From CANLDA01 sp964021645 (GTDB taxonomy: Bacteria; Pseudomonadota; Alphaproteobacteria; Rhodobacterales; Rhodobacteraceae): DNA of 64,000 nucleotides. Under the pieces are notes generated by a model that was not told where the DNA came from, did no database searches, and was given only the letters and a program-made list of their open reading frames with translations. Made by a program: the position numbers and the translations under genes. Of this stretch, positions 8,964 to 17,479 are shown one piece after another. The number at the start of each line of letters is the position of its first letter. Position 1 is the stretch's first letter. The DNA lies in NCBI GenBank assembly GCA_964021645.1, contig CAXIAD010000001.1:1-64000 (forward strand), written 5' to 3'.

Positions 8964-10310
8964 ATGAGCCGCAATCTTGAAAATCTGACACATGCACTGT
9001 TAGCCGCCGCGAAGCGCGCCGGGGCTGATTCTGCTGATGCAATGGCCGTACAAGGCACCTCTGTCACTGTTGACGTGCGGGTTGGTGCGCTTGAGCATGC
9101 TGAGCGCGCCGAAGGGCTTGATCTGGGTCTAAGGGTATTTTTGGGTCAGCGGCAGGCGAATGTGTCCACCTCAGATAGTCGCCCCGAGACCATCGAAACG
9201 ATGGCTGAACGCGCGGTTGCTATGGCACGCGAAGCCCCGGAAGACCCCAATATCGGGCTGGCCCCCGCCGATATGATTGCCCATACGTGGGATATCGAGG
9301 CGCTGGAGTTGGCAGATACAACGGCCGAACCTGATCCCGCCAAATTGCAAGAAGACGCAACACGCGCCGAAGCCGCGGCGCAGGCATATGACGGGATATC
9401 GCAGGTGCAATCGGCCTCTGCTGGCTACGCCGAGAACGATGTGTATCTTGCAGCGTCTAATGGGTTTGCAGGTGGATACCAGCGCACGAGCCGTTCGACC
9501 TCATGTGTTTCTATCGCCGGAACCGGTGCCGATATGGAGCGTGACTATGACGGCGACATGCGGATTTTTCAGAGCGACCTGCGCTCGCCAGAGGACATAG
9601 GCCGTACCTCAGCAGAACGGGCGCTTGAGCGTCTGGGTGCACGTAAACCTGTGACGGGCACCTATCCTGTGCTGTTTGATGAACGTATTTCATCCTCGTT
9701 GATCGGGCATCTTTTGGCGGCAACCAATGGGGCCGCAATCGCGCGCGGAGCGTCATGGCTACGCGATGCGATGGGGGAGCAGGTTCTGCCCGAAGGGCTT
9801 TCGTTGATTGAAGACCCATCTCGCGTGCGTGTCAGCGGATCACGCCCGTTTGATGCCGAAGGAATCGCAACGCAAAAACGTGCGATTGTGGATAATGGTC
9901 AATTGACGCAGTGGACGCTTGACCTTGCGACCGCCCGCAAATTGGGAATGACATCAACAGGGAACGCGGCGCGCGGCACTTCTGCGCCCCCGTCCCCTAG
10001 CAACTGGAATGTGTCGCTCACCCAAGGTACACAAAGCCGCGCAGATTTGATCTCGGGCATGGGCACTGGCTTGCTTGTCACCTCATTGATTGGGTCCACC
10101 ATCAACCCAAACACCGGGGATTATTCGCGCGGGGCGTCGGGCTTTTGGATTGAGAACGGCGAAATCGCCTATCCGGTGAATGAATGCACCATCGCGGGGA
10201 ATTTGCGCGATATGTTGGGCAGGATTATCCCCGCAAATGATGCGCGTGGGTATCTGTCGCGTGTCGTACCCTCGATACTGATCGAAGGGATGGCACTTGC
10301 CGGGTCATGA
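8964..10310 (+). CDS. pmbA: TldD/PmbA family protein, PmbA type
   Basis: A 448-residue homologue of PmbA (TldE), the partner of TldD in a two-subunit protease acting on unfolded peptides and maturing peptide antibiotics such as microcin B17 in E. coli. The N-terminal domain (SADAMAVQGTSVTVDVRVG) and C-terminal domain (GNAARGTSAPPSPSNW, then NPNTGDYSRGASGFWIENGE) match the PmbA side. There is no HExxxH zinc motif, as expected for PmbA; TldD is not in the window. ATG 8964 has GGGGA five bases before it. The stop overlaps the next gene. Confidence 0.92.
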   Translation: MSRNLENLTHALLAAAKRAGADSADAMAVQGTSVTVDVRVGALEHAERAEGLDLGLRVFLGQRQANVSTSDSRPETIETMAERAVAMAREAPEDPNIGLAPADMIAHTWDIEALELADTTAEPDPAKLQEDATRAEAAAQAYDGISQVQSASAGYAENDVYLAASNGFAGGYQRTSRSTSCVSIAGTGADMERDYDGDMRIFQSDLRSPEDIGRTSAERALERLGARKPVTGTYPVLFDERISSSLIGHLLAATNGAAIARGASWLRDAMGEQVLPEGLSLIEDPSRVRVSGSRPFDAEGIATQKRAIVDNGQLTQWTLDLATARKLGMTSTGNAARGTSAPPSPSNWNVSLTQGTQSRADLISGMGTGLLVTSLIGSTINPNTGDYSRGASGFWIENGEIAYPVNECTIAGNLRDMLGRIIPANDARGYLSRVVPSILIEGMALAGS

Positions 10311-11079
10311 TCTAACCCTTTTGATAGAGGCGGCGCGGGAATCCGGGCGCATCGCCACACAGTTTACGGGCCCAACTGCCGAAGTTTGGGACAAGCCGGA
10401 TGGCGCAGGCCCCGTAACCGAGGCCGATCTTGCGGTTAATCGCATGTTGGAGAACGATTTGCGCGCCGCATGCCCTGATTATGGATGGTTAAGCGAAGAA
10501 TCCGTTGATGATGCCAGCCGCCTAAACGCAGAGCGGGTTTTTATCATTGATCCCATTGATGGCACTCGCAGCTTTATTGAGGGGGCACGCACATGGGCGC
10601 ATGCCTTGGCAGTGGCGCAACAGGGGCGGGTCATTGCTGCGGTGGTTTATCTGCCAATGCTCGACAAAATGTATACTGCAGAGATAGACGGCGGGGCCCA
10701 TTTGAACGGAGAACCCATTTGCGCCTCAGATACATCTGATCTGGCGGCGGCTGAAATTCTTGCCGCACGTCCCACCATGAAACCCGAAAACTGGCCCGGG
10801 GGCATGCCAGATGTGGCGCATAGCCATCGACCATCGTTAGCCTATCGTCTGTCACTGGTTGCCGAGGGGCGGTTTGATGCCATGCTGACATTGCGCCCGT
10901 CTTGGGAGTGGGACATCGCAGCAGGTGATTTGTTATTGCGCGAATCTGGGGCCATTTCCAGCACTCGCACAGGAACGCCTTTGCAATTCAACAATCCGGT
11001 GCCGCAGCAAAATGGCGTGGTGGCTGGCAACACGGCAATCCACGCAGAGCTATTGGCGCGCCTTCAGCCTGTTGAGTGA
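10297..11079 (+). CDS. Inositol-monophosphatase family protein, CysQ-like
   Basis: Mg2+-dependent phosphatase of 260 residues, most like 3'(2'),5'-bisphosphate nucleotidase CysQ, which removes PAP formed in sulfate assimilation. Family motifs are present: LSEES with the metal-binding Glu, IDPIDGTRSFIEG with the catalytic Asp residues, and WEWDIAAGDLL near the C terminus. The start is TTG at 10297, with AAGGGA seven bases upstream, lying inside the pmbA 3' end. An inositol- or histidinol-phosphatase role cannot be excluded from motifs alone. Confidence 0.85.
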   Translation: MPGHDLTLLIEAARESGRIATQFTGPTAEVWDKPDGAGPVTEADLAVNRMLENDLRAACPDYGWLSEESVDDASRLNAERVFIIDPIDGTRSFIEGARTWAHALAVAQQGRVIAAVVYLPMLDKMYTAEIDGGAHLNGEPICASDTSDLAAAEILAARPTMKPENWPGGMPDVAHSHRPSLAYRLSLVAEGRFDAMLTLRPSWEWDIAAGDLLLRESGAISSTRTGTPLQFNNPVPQQNGVVAGNTAIHAELLARLQPVE

Positions 11080-11212
11080 TATGTTTTCAAGCTGCGTTGG
11101 CTGACCTTGTAGCTTGCGGGGTGACAGCATAGTTTGGCTTAACGTCGTGACAAATACATTTCGGCAAATCTCCATTCTCAGGTATTTTCCGAACCCTTTA
11201 AGGAACAAACAG

Positions 11213-11455
11213 ATGACACAACGCCTGCACGTGGTCTTTGGTGGAGAGCTGGTCGACCCGGCCAAAAACCAGTTCAAAAATGTCGATGACATTCATATGG
11301 TCGGTATCTTCCCCAATTACGAGGCCGCCTATCAGGCATGGAAGGCCGAAGCGTATCGCACAGTGGATAATGCGCACATGCGCTATTTCATCGCCCATCT
11401 TCATCGTCTGAGAGACGAGGAAGTTGCCGCCTCTTCAACCGAAGAATTGGGCTAA
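11213..11455 (+). CDS. DUF4170 family small protein
   Basis: An 80-residue soluble protein of the alphaproteobacterial DUF4170 family, function unknown. ATG 11213 is preceded by AAGGA at about nine bases; the upstream open frame has no good site. Recognisable stretches are LHVVFGGELVDP and DDIHMVGIFPNYEAAYQAW. It sits just before waaA and lpxK, an order I recall from other Rhodobacterales, so a link to envelope lipid synthesis is possible but unproven. Confidence 0.8.
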   Translation: MTQRLHVVFGGELVDPAKNQFKNVDDIHMVGIFPNYEAAYQAWKAEAYRTVDNAHMRYFIAHLHRLRDEEVAASSTEELG

Positions 11456-11462
11456 AACAATA

Positions 11463-12683
11463 ATGTCCCAGACCATCGGCCTGACTGCCTATCTGGCTGT
11501 TGCCCGCAGGGAACCTGCGCGGCGTCAAAGCTTTGACAGTGTTCGGCCCGAAGGCGAGGTGATCTGGCTACATTGTTCTGATCGCGACCAAATTTGCCGT
11601 GTGGCCCAAGTGGGTCTGAGGCTGGTGGCGCAGCGCCATGGCGTCAAGTTGCTGCTCACAACCTCCAAGGCATCGGGGCCGCCAGAGAGCATTCCACCGG
11701 GGGTGATCTGGCAAGAAGCACCGTCGGAAAATCCGTCCGATATCAAGCGTTTTTTACGCCATTGGAGCCCGGATTTATGTCTATGGCTAGGCCCATGGTT
11801 GCGTCCTGCGTTGATCTCAGGTGCCGCGAAACTGCGTATTCCCATGGTTTTGCTAGACGCAGACGAAGTGGGTTTGGAAAATAAGCGGTGGCGCTGGTTG
11901 CCGGAGCCGACACGCGGCTCCTTGCGGTTGTTTTCACATATCCTTGCAAACAGCCAAGTAGCAGAAAATCGACTATCACGCATGGGATTGGGGGCAACAA
12001 AGGTCGTCGCCAGCGGCCCTCTATTGGAAGAAGCGCCAGCATTGCCATGCAGCGACAGCGACCTGGAGGACTTGACCACCACCCTTGCAGGGCGCCCAAA
12101 TTGGTTGGCAGCGCATGTGCAGAATAGCGAAATCAGCACGATATTACAGGCGCATAAAGCAGTCACACGCATGTCCCACCGCATGTTGCTTATCATTGCC
12201 CCTAGTGACCCAGCTCTTGTTGACGAAATAACTTCGCAGTCGAAATTGCTAGGCTGGCGCGTGGGCAACTGGGACGCAGGCGACATGCCTGAGGAAGCGA
12301 CCCAAGTGCTGATTGCACCAACAATCGAAGAGCTTGGGCTATGGTATAGGATCGCCCCCGTGACGGTGATGTGCAGTTCTTTGAACGGCGGGCACAGGGG
12401 GCGCAATCCGTTTGAAGCGGCGGCCCTGGGATCGGCCATTTTATACGGGCCCGGCGTGGGGCGACATTTGCAGGCCTATTCCCGGCTTGCGCAGGCAGGA
12501 TCGGCCCGCATCATCAACGATGTCGACAGTCTGGTCACCGCCTTGGGGCAACTCATGGCACCTGATCGCGCGGCTACGATGGCCTTTGCGGGTTGGTCGG
12601 TTGTCTCGGAAGGGGCTGAAATTTCGGATCAGATTGTCGATTTGGCTCAGCAGGTTTTGGATAAACAGGAGGCCAATGCGTGA
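11463..12683 (+). CDS. waaA: 3-deoxy-D-manno-octulosonic acid (Kdo) transferase
   Basis: GT30 glycosyltransferase that adds Kdo to lipid A precursor on the cytoplasmic face of the inner membrane. The product is about 406 residues from ATG 11463; the frame opens earlier but without a plausible start. GT30-like features are the N-terminal GLTAYLAVARR anchor region, GPWLRPALI, and the C-terminal donor-site stretch MCSSLNGGHRGRNPFEAAALGSAILYGP, here cited only for its position near residues 310-335. The N-terminal domain is divergent from E. coli WaaA. Its stop overlaps the GTG of lpxK. Confidence 0.85.
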   Translation: MSQTIGLTAYLAVARREPARRQSFDSVRPEGEVIWLHCSDRDQICRVAQVGLRLVAQRHGVKLLLTTSKASGPPESIPPGVIWQEAPSENPSDIKRFLRHWSPDLCLWLGPWLRPALISGAAKLRIPMVLLDADEVGLENKRWRWLPEPTRGSLRLFSHILANSQVAENRLSRMGLGATKVVASGPLLEEAPALPCSDSDLEDLTTTLAGRPNWLAAHVQNSEISTILQAHKAVTRMSHRMLLIIAPSDPALVDEITSQSKLLGWRVGNWDAGDMPEEATQVLIAPTIEELGLWYRIAPVTVMCSSLNGGHRGRNPFEAAALGSAILYGPGVGRHLQAYSRLAQAGSARIINDVDSLVTALGQLMAPDRAATMAFAGWSVVSEGAEISDQIVDLAQQVLDKQEANA

Positions 12684-13678
12684 AACCACAACAATTTTGG
12701 TACACAGAGGCCTCACGCCCGGATTGGCGCGCCCGCCTATTGGCCCCATTAGGGTGGATTTATGGGGCATTGACCGCGAAACGTGTGCAACAGGCACCCA
12801 CGTTCACGCCCAAAATTCCGGTGGTCTGCGTTGGCAACATCAACGCAGGCGGCACCGGCAAAACGCCTGCAACCATAGCCTTGGTGCAACACATGCAAAA
12901 CGGTGGTCTGACGCCACATATCGTATCGCGTGGCTATGGTGGTGTTTTGGCCGGACCGACCCAAGTTGATGAACAAAAACACCGTGCACATGAAACAGGC
13001 GATGAGCCGCTATTGTTGGCCGCTTTTGCGCCTACATGGGTTTCCAAGGACCGAGGCCAAGGCGTAAAGGCCGCGCAGACCGCTGGGGCAGATATCATTG
13101 TGTTGGACGATGGATTTCAAAACCCATCGGTGCCCAAAGACATTTCGATTGTGGTCGTGGATGCACGGTTGGGGTTTGGCAACGGGCGCTGCTTGCCTGC
13201 GGGGCCCCTGCGTGAACCTGTGCCCCAAGGGCTTCGTCGGGCGACGGTTCTATTGTCTATCGGGCCAGCAAGCGCGCAACAAAGTTTTGCTGAGACATGG
13301 GGCACGTCCGTAGCGATACCCCACACCACAGCAGAGCTGATCCCGCTGCAAACTGGCATGGATTGGGAAGGGACACGGTGTCTTGCATTTGCGGGTATCG
13401 GACATCCAGAGAAATTCTTTCGGACGCTGAAAACCCTAAAGGCAGAGGTCGTGGAAACCCATGCGCTGGATGATCATCAAACATTGACCCCGGCCTTGCT
13501 AACCCGGTTGGAAAAGCGCGCAAATCAATTGAATCTGCAATTGGTAACCACGGAAAAAGATGCTGTGCGCCTACCTACAGAGTACCGTCACAAGGTTCTG
13601 ACAGTTCCGGTGCGTCTGGAAATATCGGATTGGAGCCAGATAGATGCCGCCTTGGATAAGGCGCTTTGCACAGAGTGA
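12680..13678 (+). CDS. lpxK: Tetraacyldisaccharide 4'-kinase
   Basis: Phosphorylates the 4' position of the lipid A disaccharide at the inner membrane. It has 332 residues, a normal length. The P-loop is VGNINAGGTGKTPAT (residues about 51-65), followed by SRGYGG and DDGFQNPSV, signature segments of LpxK. The start codon is GTG overlapping the waaA TGA, with AGGAGG a few bases upstream. With waaA it forms a lipid A-Kdo pair. Confidence 0.95.
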   Translation: MKPQQFWYTEASRPDWRARLLAPLGWIYGALTAKRVQQAPTFTPKIPVVCVGNINAGGTGKTPATIALVQHMQNGGLTPHIVSRGYGGVLAGPTQVDEQKHRAHETGDEPLLLAAFAPTWVSKDRGQGVKAAQTAGADIIVLDDGFQNPSVPKDISIVVVDARLGFGNGRCLPAGPLREPVPQGLRRATVLLSIGPASAQQSFAETWGTSVAIPHTTAELIPLQTGMDWEGTRCLAFAGIGHPEKFFRTLKTLKAEVVETHALDDHQTLTPALLTRLEKRANQLNLQLVTTEKDAVRLPTEYRHKVLTVPVRLEISDWSQIDAALDKALCTE

Positions 13679-13696
13679 CCTGAAACAAAGCGCCTT
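13658..13696. terminator. Inverted repeat spanning the lpxK stop
   Basis: Perfect 11-bp inverted repeat, AAGGCGCTTTG / CAAAGCGCCTT, with a 17-base loop that contains the lpxK stop codon. It lies between the convergent lpxK and DsbA-like genes and could act as a two-way terminator or mRNA 3' end, though no long T tract follows. Confidence 0.5.
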
Positions 13697-13721
13697 GTTT
13701 GGTGCTGTGTTAACGAAGTAA

Positions 13722-14411
13722 TTACAGCAATGCGTCCAGGATTTTTTTCAGCTCATCGTATTTCACGTTGGGCTGTTTTTTACCGTTGATCACAAAGGAC
13801 GGCGTTGCAGTGATATCGTCCGCCTCGGCGTTTGCCTGATACCATGCGATCAATGCTGTGGCCTGATCCTGATCTTGCATACAGGATTTCAATGTTTCCT
13901 CACCCAAGCCAGCCAGACGGCCGATCTTTTGAATTTCGGCGGCAATGGCGGTTGGATCGCTGCCACGTGCCCATGTTGATTGCCCCTTAAAGAACAGGTC
14001 AGTTATGCCAAAGAAACGCTCTTTGCCACCGCAACGCGCAACCATGGAGGCCGCAAGACCAAAGCGATCAAAGTATACTTCGCGAAAGACAAAGCGCACC
14101 TTACCCGTGTCGATATAATCGGTTTTGAGCTGCTTAAACGTGTTCAAATGGAACGACGCGCAATGCGGGCAGGTAAAGGACGCGTATTCGATCATCGTGA
14201 TCGGCGCATCAGCAGAGCCCAGCACCATATCAGCAATAGCACCATCATCGGCCATTTCAGTGGCCTCGGTCGCCTCACTGGAGGCTTGATCTTCGGTTGC
14301 GATCACAGTCTCTTCAGGCTCAGTTGTGGCGACCTGATTATTGGATAGCCAATAAGCGCCGCCACCGACGGCCAAAAGCGCCACAAGAACAATTGGAACA
14401 ATGCGGTTCAT
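13722..14411 (-). CDS. DsbA-family thiol:disulfide protein
   Basis: Membrane-anchored or exported thioredoxin-fold protein of 229 residues that probably forms or shuffles disulfides in the periplasm. The N-terminal hydrophobic segment (IVPIVLVALLAVGGGAYWL) is followed by an acidic Thr/Glu-rich linker and a DsbA-like domain with the active-site CPHC at residues 81-84. ATG 14411 has GAGAGG about seven bases upstream, so the longer open frame to 14450 is not used. It follows the DUF721 gene by 13 bases. Confidence 0.9.
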   Translation of the reverse strand: MNRIVPIVLVALLAVGGGAYWLSNNQVATTEPEETVIATEDQASSEATEATEMADDGAIADMVLGSADAPITMIEYASFTCPHCASFHLNTFKQLKTDYIDTGKVRFVFREVYFDRFGLAASMVARCGGKERFFGITDLFFKGQSTWARGSDPTAIAAEIQKIGRLAGLGEETLKSCMQDQDQATALIAWYQANAEADDITATPSFVINGKKQPNVKYDELKKILDALL

Positions 14412-14424
14412 TACGAAACCTCTC

Positions 14425-14937
14425 TTAGTGTTTTGAATGTGAAAGGACATTTTGCGCCAACCGTTCTAATGCTTGGCGCAGGCCCTCATCTTTGACTGGG
14501 GCTGCAACCAATGCTGCGGCCTGTGTTACTTCGGCGGTGACGACCTTTTCTGCCGTCTTTGGTTTGTGAGTGAACAGCGCCTGCCCTTCGGCAAAACCGG
14601 TCGGCGCAGTTTGGGTAATTCGTAAACGCGCAATCGCATTGTAGCCATAGGCTGCATTGACGCGCTCGCGCAGCTTTTCCTTTTGCATTTCCAGCATGGG
14701 AGCCTGCGCGCCAGTTGTTAGGACAGTTAGCGTCGCTCCAAAACCTTGGCGCCCGTATTTTACATCAACCGGTTTGCAGATTTCAGCGGTGTCATTCCCG
14801 ACGATCTCCGCCCAATGGGTCAGCACTTTGGTCACGGCAAAGCCGCGCGTCTCGCCTGCTTTGCGGATCGGTTCGCGTAGCAGAGCAGAGGTTTTCTGAA
14901 ATCCTTTAGAGTAGCTTCGCCGTTTCAACCCTTGCAT
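14425..14937 (-). CDS. DUF721 family (DciA-like) protein
   Basis: A 170-residue basic protein with a DUF721 core (LTHWAEIVGNDTAEICKPV and LTVLTTGAQAPMLEMQKEKL). The family includes DciA, a loader or partner of the replicative helicase in bacteria that lack DnaC; I infer only family membership. ATG 14937 follows AGGA by five bases. It is divergent from mutY with about 70 bases between, and probably shares a transcript with the DsbA-like gene. Confidence 0.82.
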   Translation of the reverse strand: MQGLKRRSYSKGFQKTSALLREPIRKAGETRGFAVTKVLTHWAEIVGNDTAEICKPVDVKYGRQGFGATLTVLTTGAQAPMLEMQKEKLRERVNAAYGYNAIARLRITQTAPTGFAEGQALFTHKPKTAEKVVTAEVTQAAALVAAPVKDEGLRQALERLAQNVLSHSKH

Positions 14938-15010
14938 CCTTGTCCTGCGCGCTATTTTAGTGCCATCGCGACGCTGTGCCAGCGAAACCGACCATACCGG
15001 GGTGTAAAAC

Positions 15011-16060
15011 TTGCGTGAAGAGCCAAAATCTGCCGATTTGCTGGACTGGTATGACCGCAATGCGCGCAATATGCCGTGGCGCACCGGACCTGAAGTGCGT
15101 GCAACTGGCGTGCTGCCCGACCCTTATCGAATCTGGATGTCGGAGATCATGCTCCAGCAAACAACGGTGGTTACGGTAAAGTCGTATTTCACAAACTTTA
15201 CAACACGTTGGCCCACAGTTTCAGATCTTGCAGCGGCGGATGATGCTGATGTGATGGCTGAGTGGGCAGGTCTTGGATATTATGCACGCGCGCGCAATTT
15301 GCTGAAATGCGCTCGGGTTATATGCGACGAATATGGCGGCGTGTTTCCTGACACCGAAGCAGAGTTGCTAAAATTGCCCGGAGTGGGGCCGTATACGGCG
15401 GCGGCTGTGGCCTCCATCGCATTTGATCGGCCTGCAACGGTGGTTGATGGTAATGTGGAGCGGGTGATGGCGCGCCTTTTTGACATTCATACACCGCTAC
15501 CGATGGCCAAACCAGAGTTGACCGAGCAGGCCGCGACCCTAACACCACAGCAGCGACCAGGTGATTACGCACAGGCCGTTATGGACCTGGGCGCAACAAT
15601 TTGCACGCCGCGCAATCCTGCCTGCGGCATATGCCCGTGGCGGTCGCCTTGCATTGCGCGCACCGCCGGAACTGCCACTGAGTTACCCAAGAAAACCCCT
15701 AAAAAACAAAAGCCTACACGCTATGGCATCGCCTATGTCGGGCGCCGTGTGGATGGTGCATTATTGCTGGAAACCCGCCCGGATAAAGGGTTGTTGGGGG
15801 GCATGCTCGGCTGGCCCGGCTCTGAATGGACCGAGGGCGATGTGCCGGAACATGCGGCCCCGATCAAGGCCGAGTGGAAGACCCTAAACACCGAAGCGCG
15901 GCACACGTTTACCCATTTTCATCTACGGCTAACGGTAAAAACAGCCTTGGTGCCGATGGATCGAAAACCAGCCGTGGGTGAATTTGTTGAGGCATCGGAT
16001 TTTCAACGCACTAACCTGCCCACGGTCATGCGCAAGGTGTTTGATCTTTTGCAAAGCTAA
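15011..16060 (+). CDS. mutY: A/G-specific adenine DNA glycosylase
   Basis: Removes adenine mispaired with 8-oxoguanine. The 349-residue protein shows the catalytic Glu in SEIMLQQTT (Glu45), the helix-hairpin-helix LPGVGPYTAAA (residues about 122-132), the catalytic Asp in VVDGNVERV (Asp146), and a 4Fe-4S loop C-X6-C-X2-C-X5-C (CTPRNPACGICPWRSPC). A C-terminal NUDIX-like domain recognises 8-oxoG. A stop codon lies two codons upstream, so the start must be TTG 15011 or later; TTG fits the family N terminus. Confidence 0.95.
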   Translation: MREEPKSADLLDWYDRNARNMPWRTGPEVRATGVLPDPYRIWMSEIMLQQTTVVTVKSYFTNFTTRWPTVSDLAAADDADVMAEWAGLGYYARARNLLKCARVICDEYGGVFPDTEAELLKLPGVGPYTAAAVASIAFDRPATVVDGNVERVMARLFDIHTPLPMAKPELTEQAATLTPQQRPGDYAQAVMDLGATICTPRNPACGICPWRSPCIARTAGTATELPKKTPKKQKPTRYGIAYVGRRVDGALLLETRPDKGLLGGMLGWPGSEWTEGDVPEHAAPIKAEWKTLNTEARHTFTHFHLRLTVKTALVPMDRKPAVGEFVEASDFQRTNLPTVMRKVFDLLQS

Positions 16061-16133
16061 CAAGCCGCATTGCGATCCTGCGTGACCCGCCGCATTATGC
16101 GGGCAACGCCGTAAGTTCCACACAGGTGATCGA

Positions 16134-17267
16134 ATGCCTCAATCCCGACAAATACCGAATATTAACAATGCCTTGCCCTATTGGATATCACTGATTCTGA
16201 TACCTATTATCTGGTTCAGTGCGTTTCGGGGCGGCTGGTGGCTGGTCAGTATTCCGGTCGCAACATGGTATCTGTTTACCGCACTGGATGCGGTTACAGG
16301 ACTGAACCTTAAGAACGCGAACACGGATACGGATGAGGCGGATCTGTTCTGGCATCGACTGATCACGCTGGTTTGGCCGCCGCTGCAATTCATTACTGTG
16401 TTTGGTCTAATTTGGTTTGTTGGGGCGACTAACCATTTGTCATCATTCGAGAAAATCGTGCTGTTTTTTGGTGTTGGGATCATGACGGGCACCATTGGTA
16501 TCAATTACAGTCATGAACTGATGCACCAAAAGGACAAATACGAACGTGGGTTGGGTGATGTGATGCTGGCGATGGTGCTGTATTCGCATTTTCGCAGTGA
16601 GCATTTGCTGGTGCATCACCGCTATGTCGGTACGCCGCGCGACCCGGTTTCGGCCCGCTATAACGAGGGGTTCCACAGGTTTTTCATCCGCGTTTTGGTC
16701 GCCTCTGCACGGTCATCTTTTCAGGCCGAAGCAGCAATGCTCGCGCGTAAAAACCTGCCATGGCATGACCTATCAAACCCGTTCTTTCGGTACTGGGCAC
16801 TCCAAGGAGCAATGTTAATATTGGCCTTGATCCTAGGAGGATGGGGCGGATTTTTCCTTTTTGTTTGGCAGGCTTATATTGCTATCTGGCAATTGGAATT
16901 GGTTAATTATGTCGAGCATTACGGCCTGACTCGGAAGCATCTTGGCGAGGGAAAATATGAGCATGTGATGCCCCACCACAGCTGGAACGCTGCACATATG
17001 GCAACCAATTTTCTGCTGATAAATCTGCAACGTCACAGCGATCATCACTATAAGCCGGATCGGCGTTTTCCCTTGCTGCAAACCTATGATGACAGCACGG
17101 CTCCTCAACTGCCCTTTGGCTACCCACTTATGACGATGGCGGCGATGGTGCCGCCGGTTTGGCGGCGGATTATGAATCCACGGGTGCGGAAATGGCGGGG
17201 AATGTATTATCCCGAGATTACCGATTGGGGTCCGTATAATAGGGCCGAAAACCCGATGCCGCGTTAG
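16134..17267 (+). CDS. alkB: AlkB-type membrane di-iron alkane 1-monooxygenase
   Basis: Integral membrane hydroxylase of 377 residues related to AlkB/fatty-acid desaturases. About six membrane segments surround eight conserved His: HELMH at 127-131, H157 with HH at 161-162, and HSDHH at 301-305. The AlkB signature NYVEHYGL lies near residue 259. No rubredoxin or rubredoxin reductase gene is nearby, so the electron donor must be elsewhere. Alkanes are the family substrate, but xylene-monooxygenase-like or other hydroxylations are possible. It is convergent with ccrM. Confidence 0.88.
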   Translation: MPQSRQIPNINNALPYWISLILIPIIWFSAFRGGWWLVSIPVATWYLFTALDAVTGLNLKNANTDTDEADLFWHRLITLVWPPLQFITVFGLIWFVGATNHLSSFEKIVLFFGVGIMTGTIGINYSHELMHQKDKYERGLGDVMLAMVLYSHFRSEHLLVHHRYVGTPRDPVSARYNEGFHRFFIRVLVASARSSFQAEAAMLARKNLPWHDLSNPFFRYWALQGAMLILALILGGWGGFFLFVWQAYIAIWQLELVNYVEHYGLTRKHLGEGKYEHVMPHHSWNAAHMATNFLLINLQRHSDHHYKPDRRFPLLQTYDDSTAPQLPFGYPLMTMAAMVPPVWRRIMNPRVRKWRGMYYPEITDWGPYNRAENPMPR

Positions 17268-17282
17268 CGGGTGGGGCTAAAA

Positions 17283-17327
17283 GTTTTGTACAAAACGTAC
17301 AAAACAGGGGTCGGTTTTGTACAAAAC
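17283..17327. repeat. Two 14-bp palindromes GTTTTGTACAAAAC plus a half copy
   Basis: GTTTTGTACAAAAC occurs at 17283-17296 and again at 17314-17327. A half copy, GTACAAAAC, directly abuts the first (17297-17305), so 17283-17305 can also fold as a 9-bp stem with a 5-base loop. The array lies in the convergent gap after alkB, where no promoter is expected. It may be a protein-binding site or an RNA 3' structure; I do not recognise the regulator. Confidence 0.6.
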
Positions 17328-17353
17328 TCTGAGCGGTTTTGAGACGAAAAAAT

Positions 17354-17372
17354 GCCCCGCAAGATGCGGGGC
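17354..17372 (-). terminator. Intrinsic terminator for ccrM
   Basis: An 8-bp GC-rich stem, GCCCCGCA / TGCGGGGC, with a 3-base loop. On the minus strand it is followed by ATTTTTTCGTC, the expected U tract. Two further hairpins lie nearer the ccrM stop: 17381-17408 (GTGCC/GGCAC outside GTCGC/GCGAC) and 17428-17452 (GCGCTCCAG/CTGGAGCGC). Confidence 0.7.
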
Positions 17373-17479
17373 AAGGTGTGGTGCCGAGTCGCTTGCGACG
17401 TCAGGCACCTGCGGTATTGCTTTGGAGGCGCTCCAGATCGATTCTGGAGCGCTTCGCTATTGAGGGGGTGAAGTTGGGC

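Noticed and set aside
11525..12439. A 304-codon open frame antisense to waaA
   Set aside because: No recognisable domain or ribosome site; the sense protein is a GT30 transferase with conserved context.
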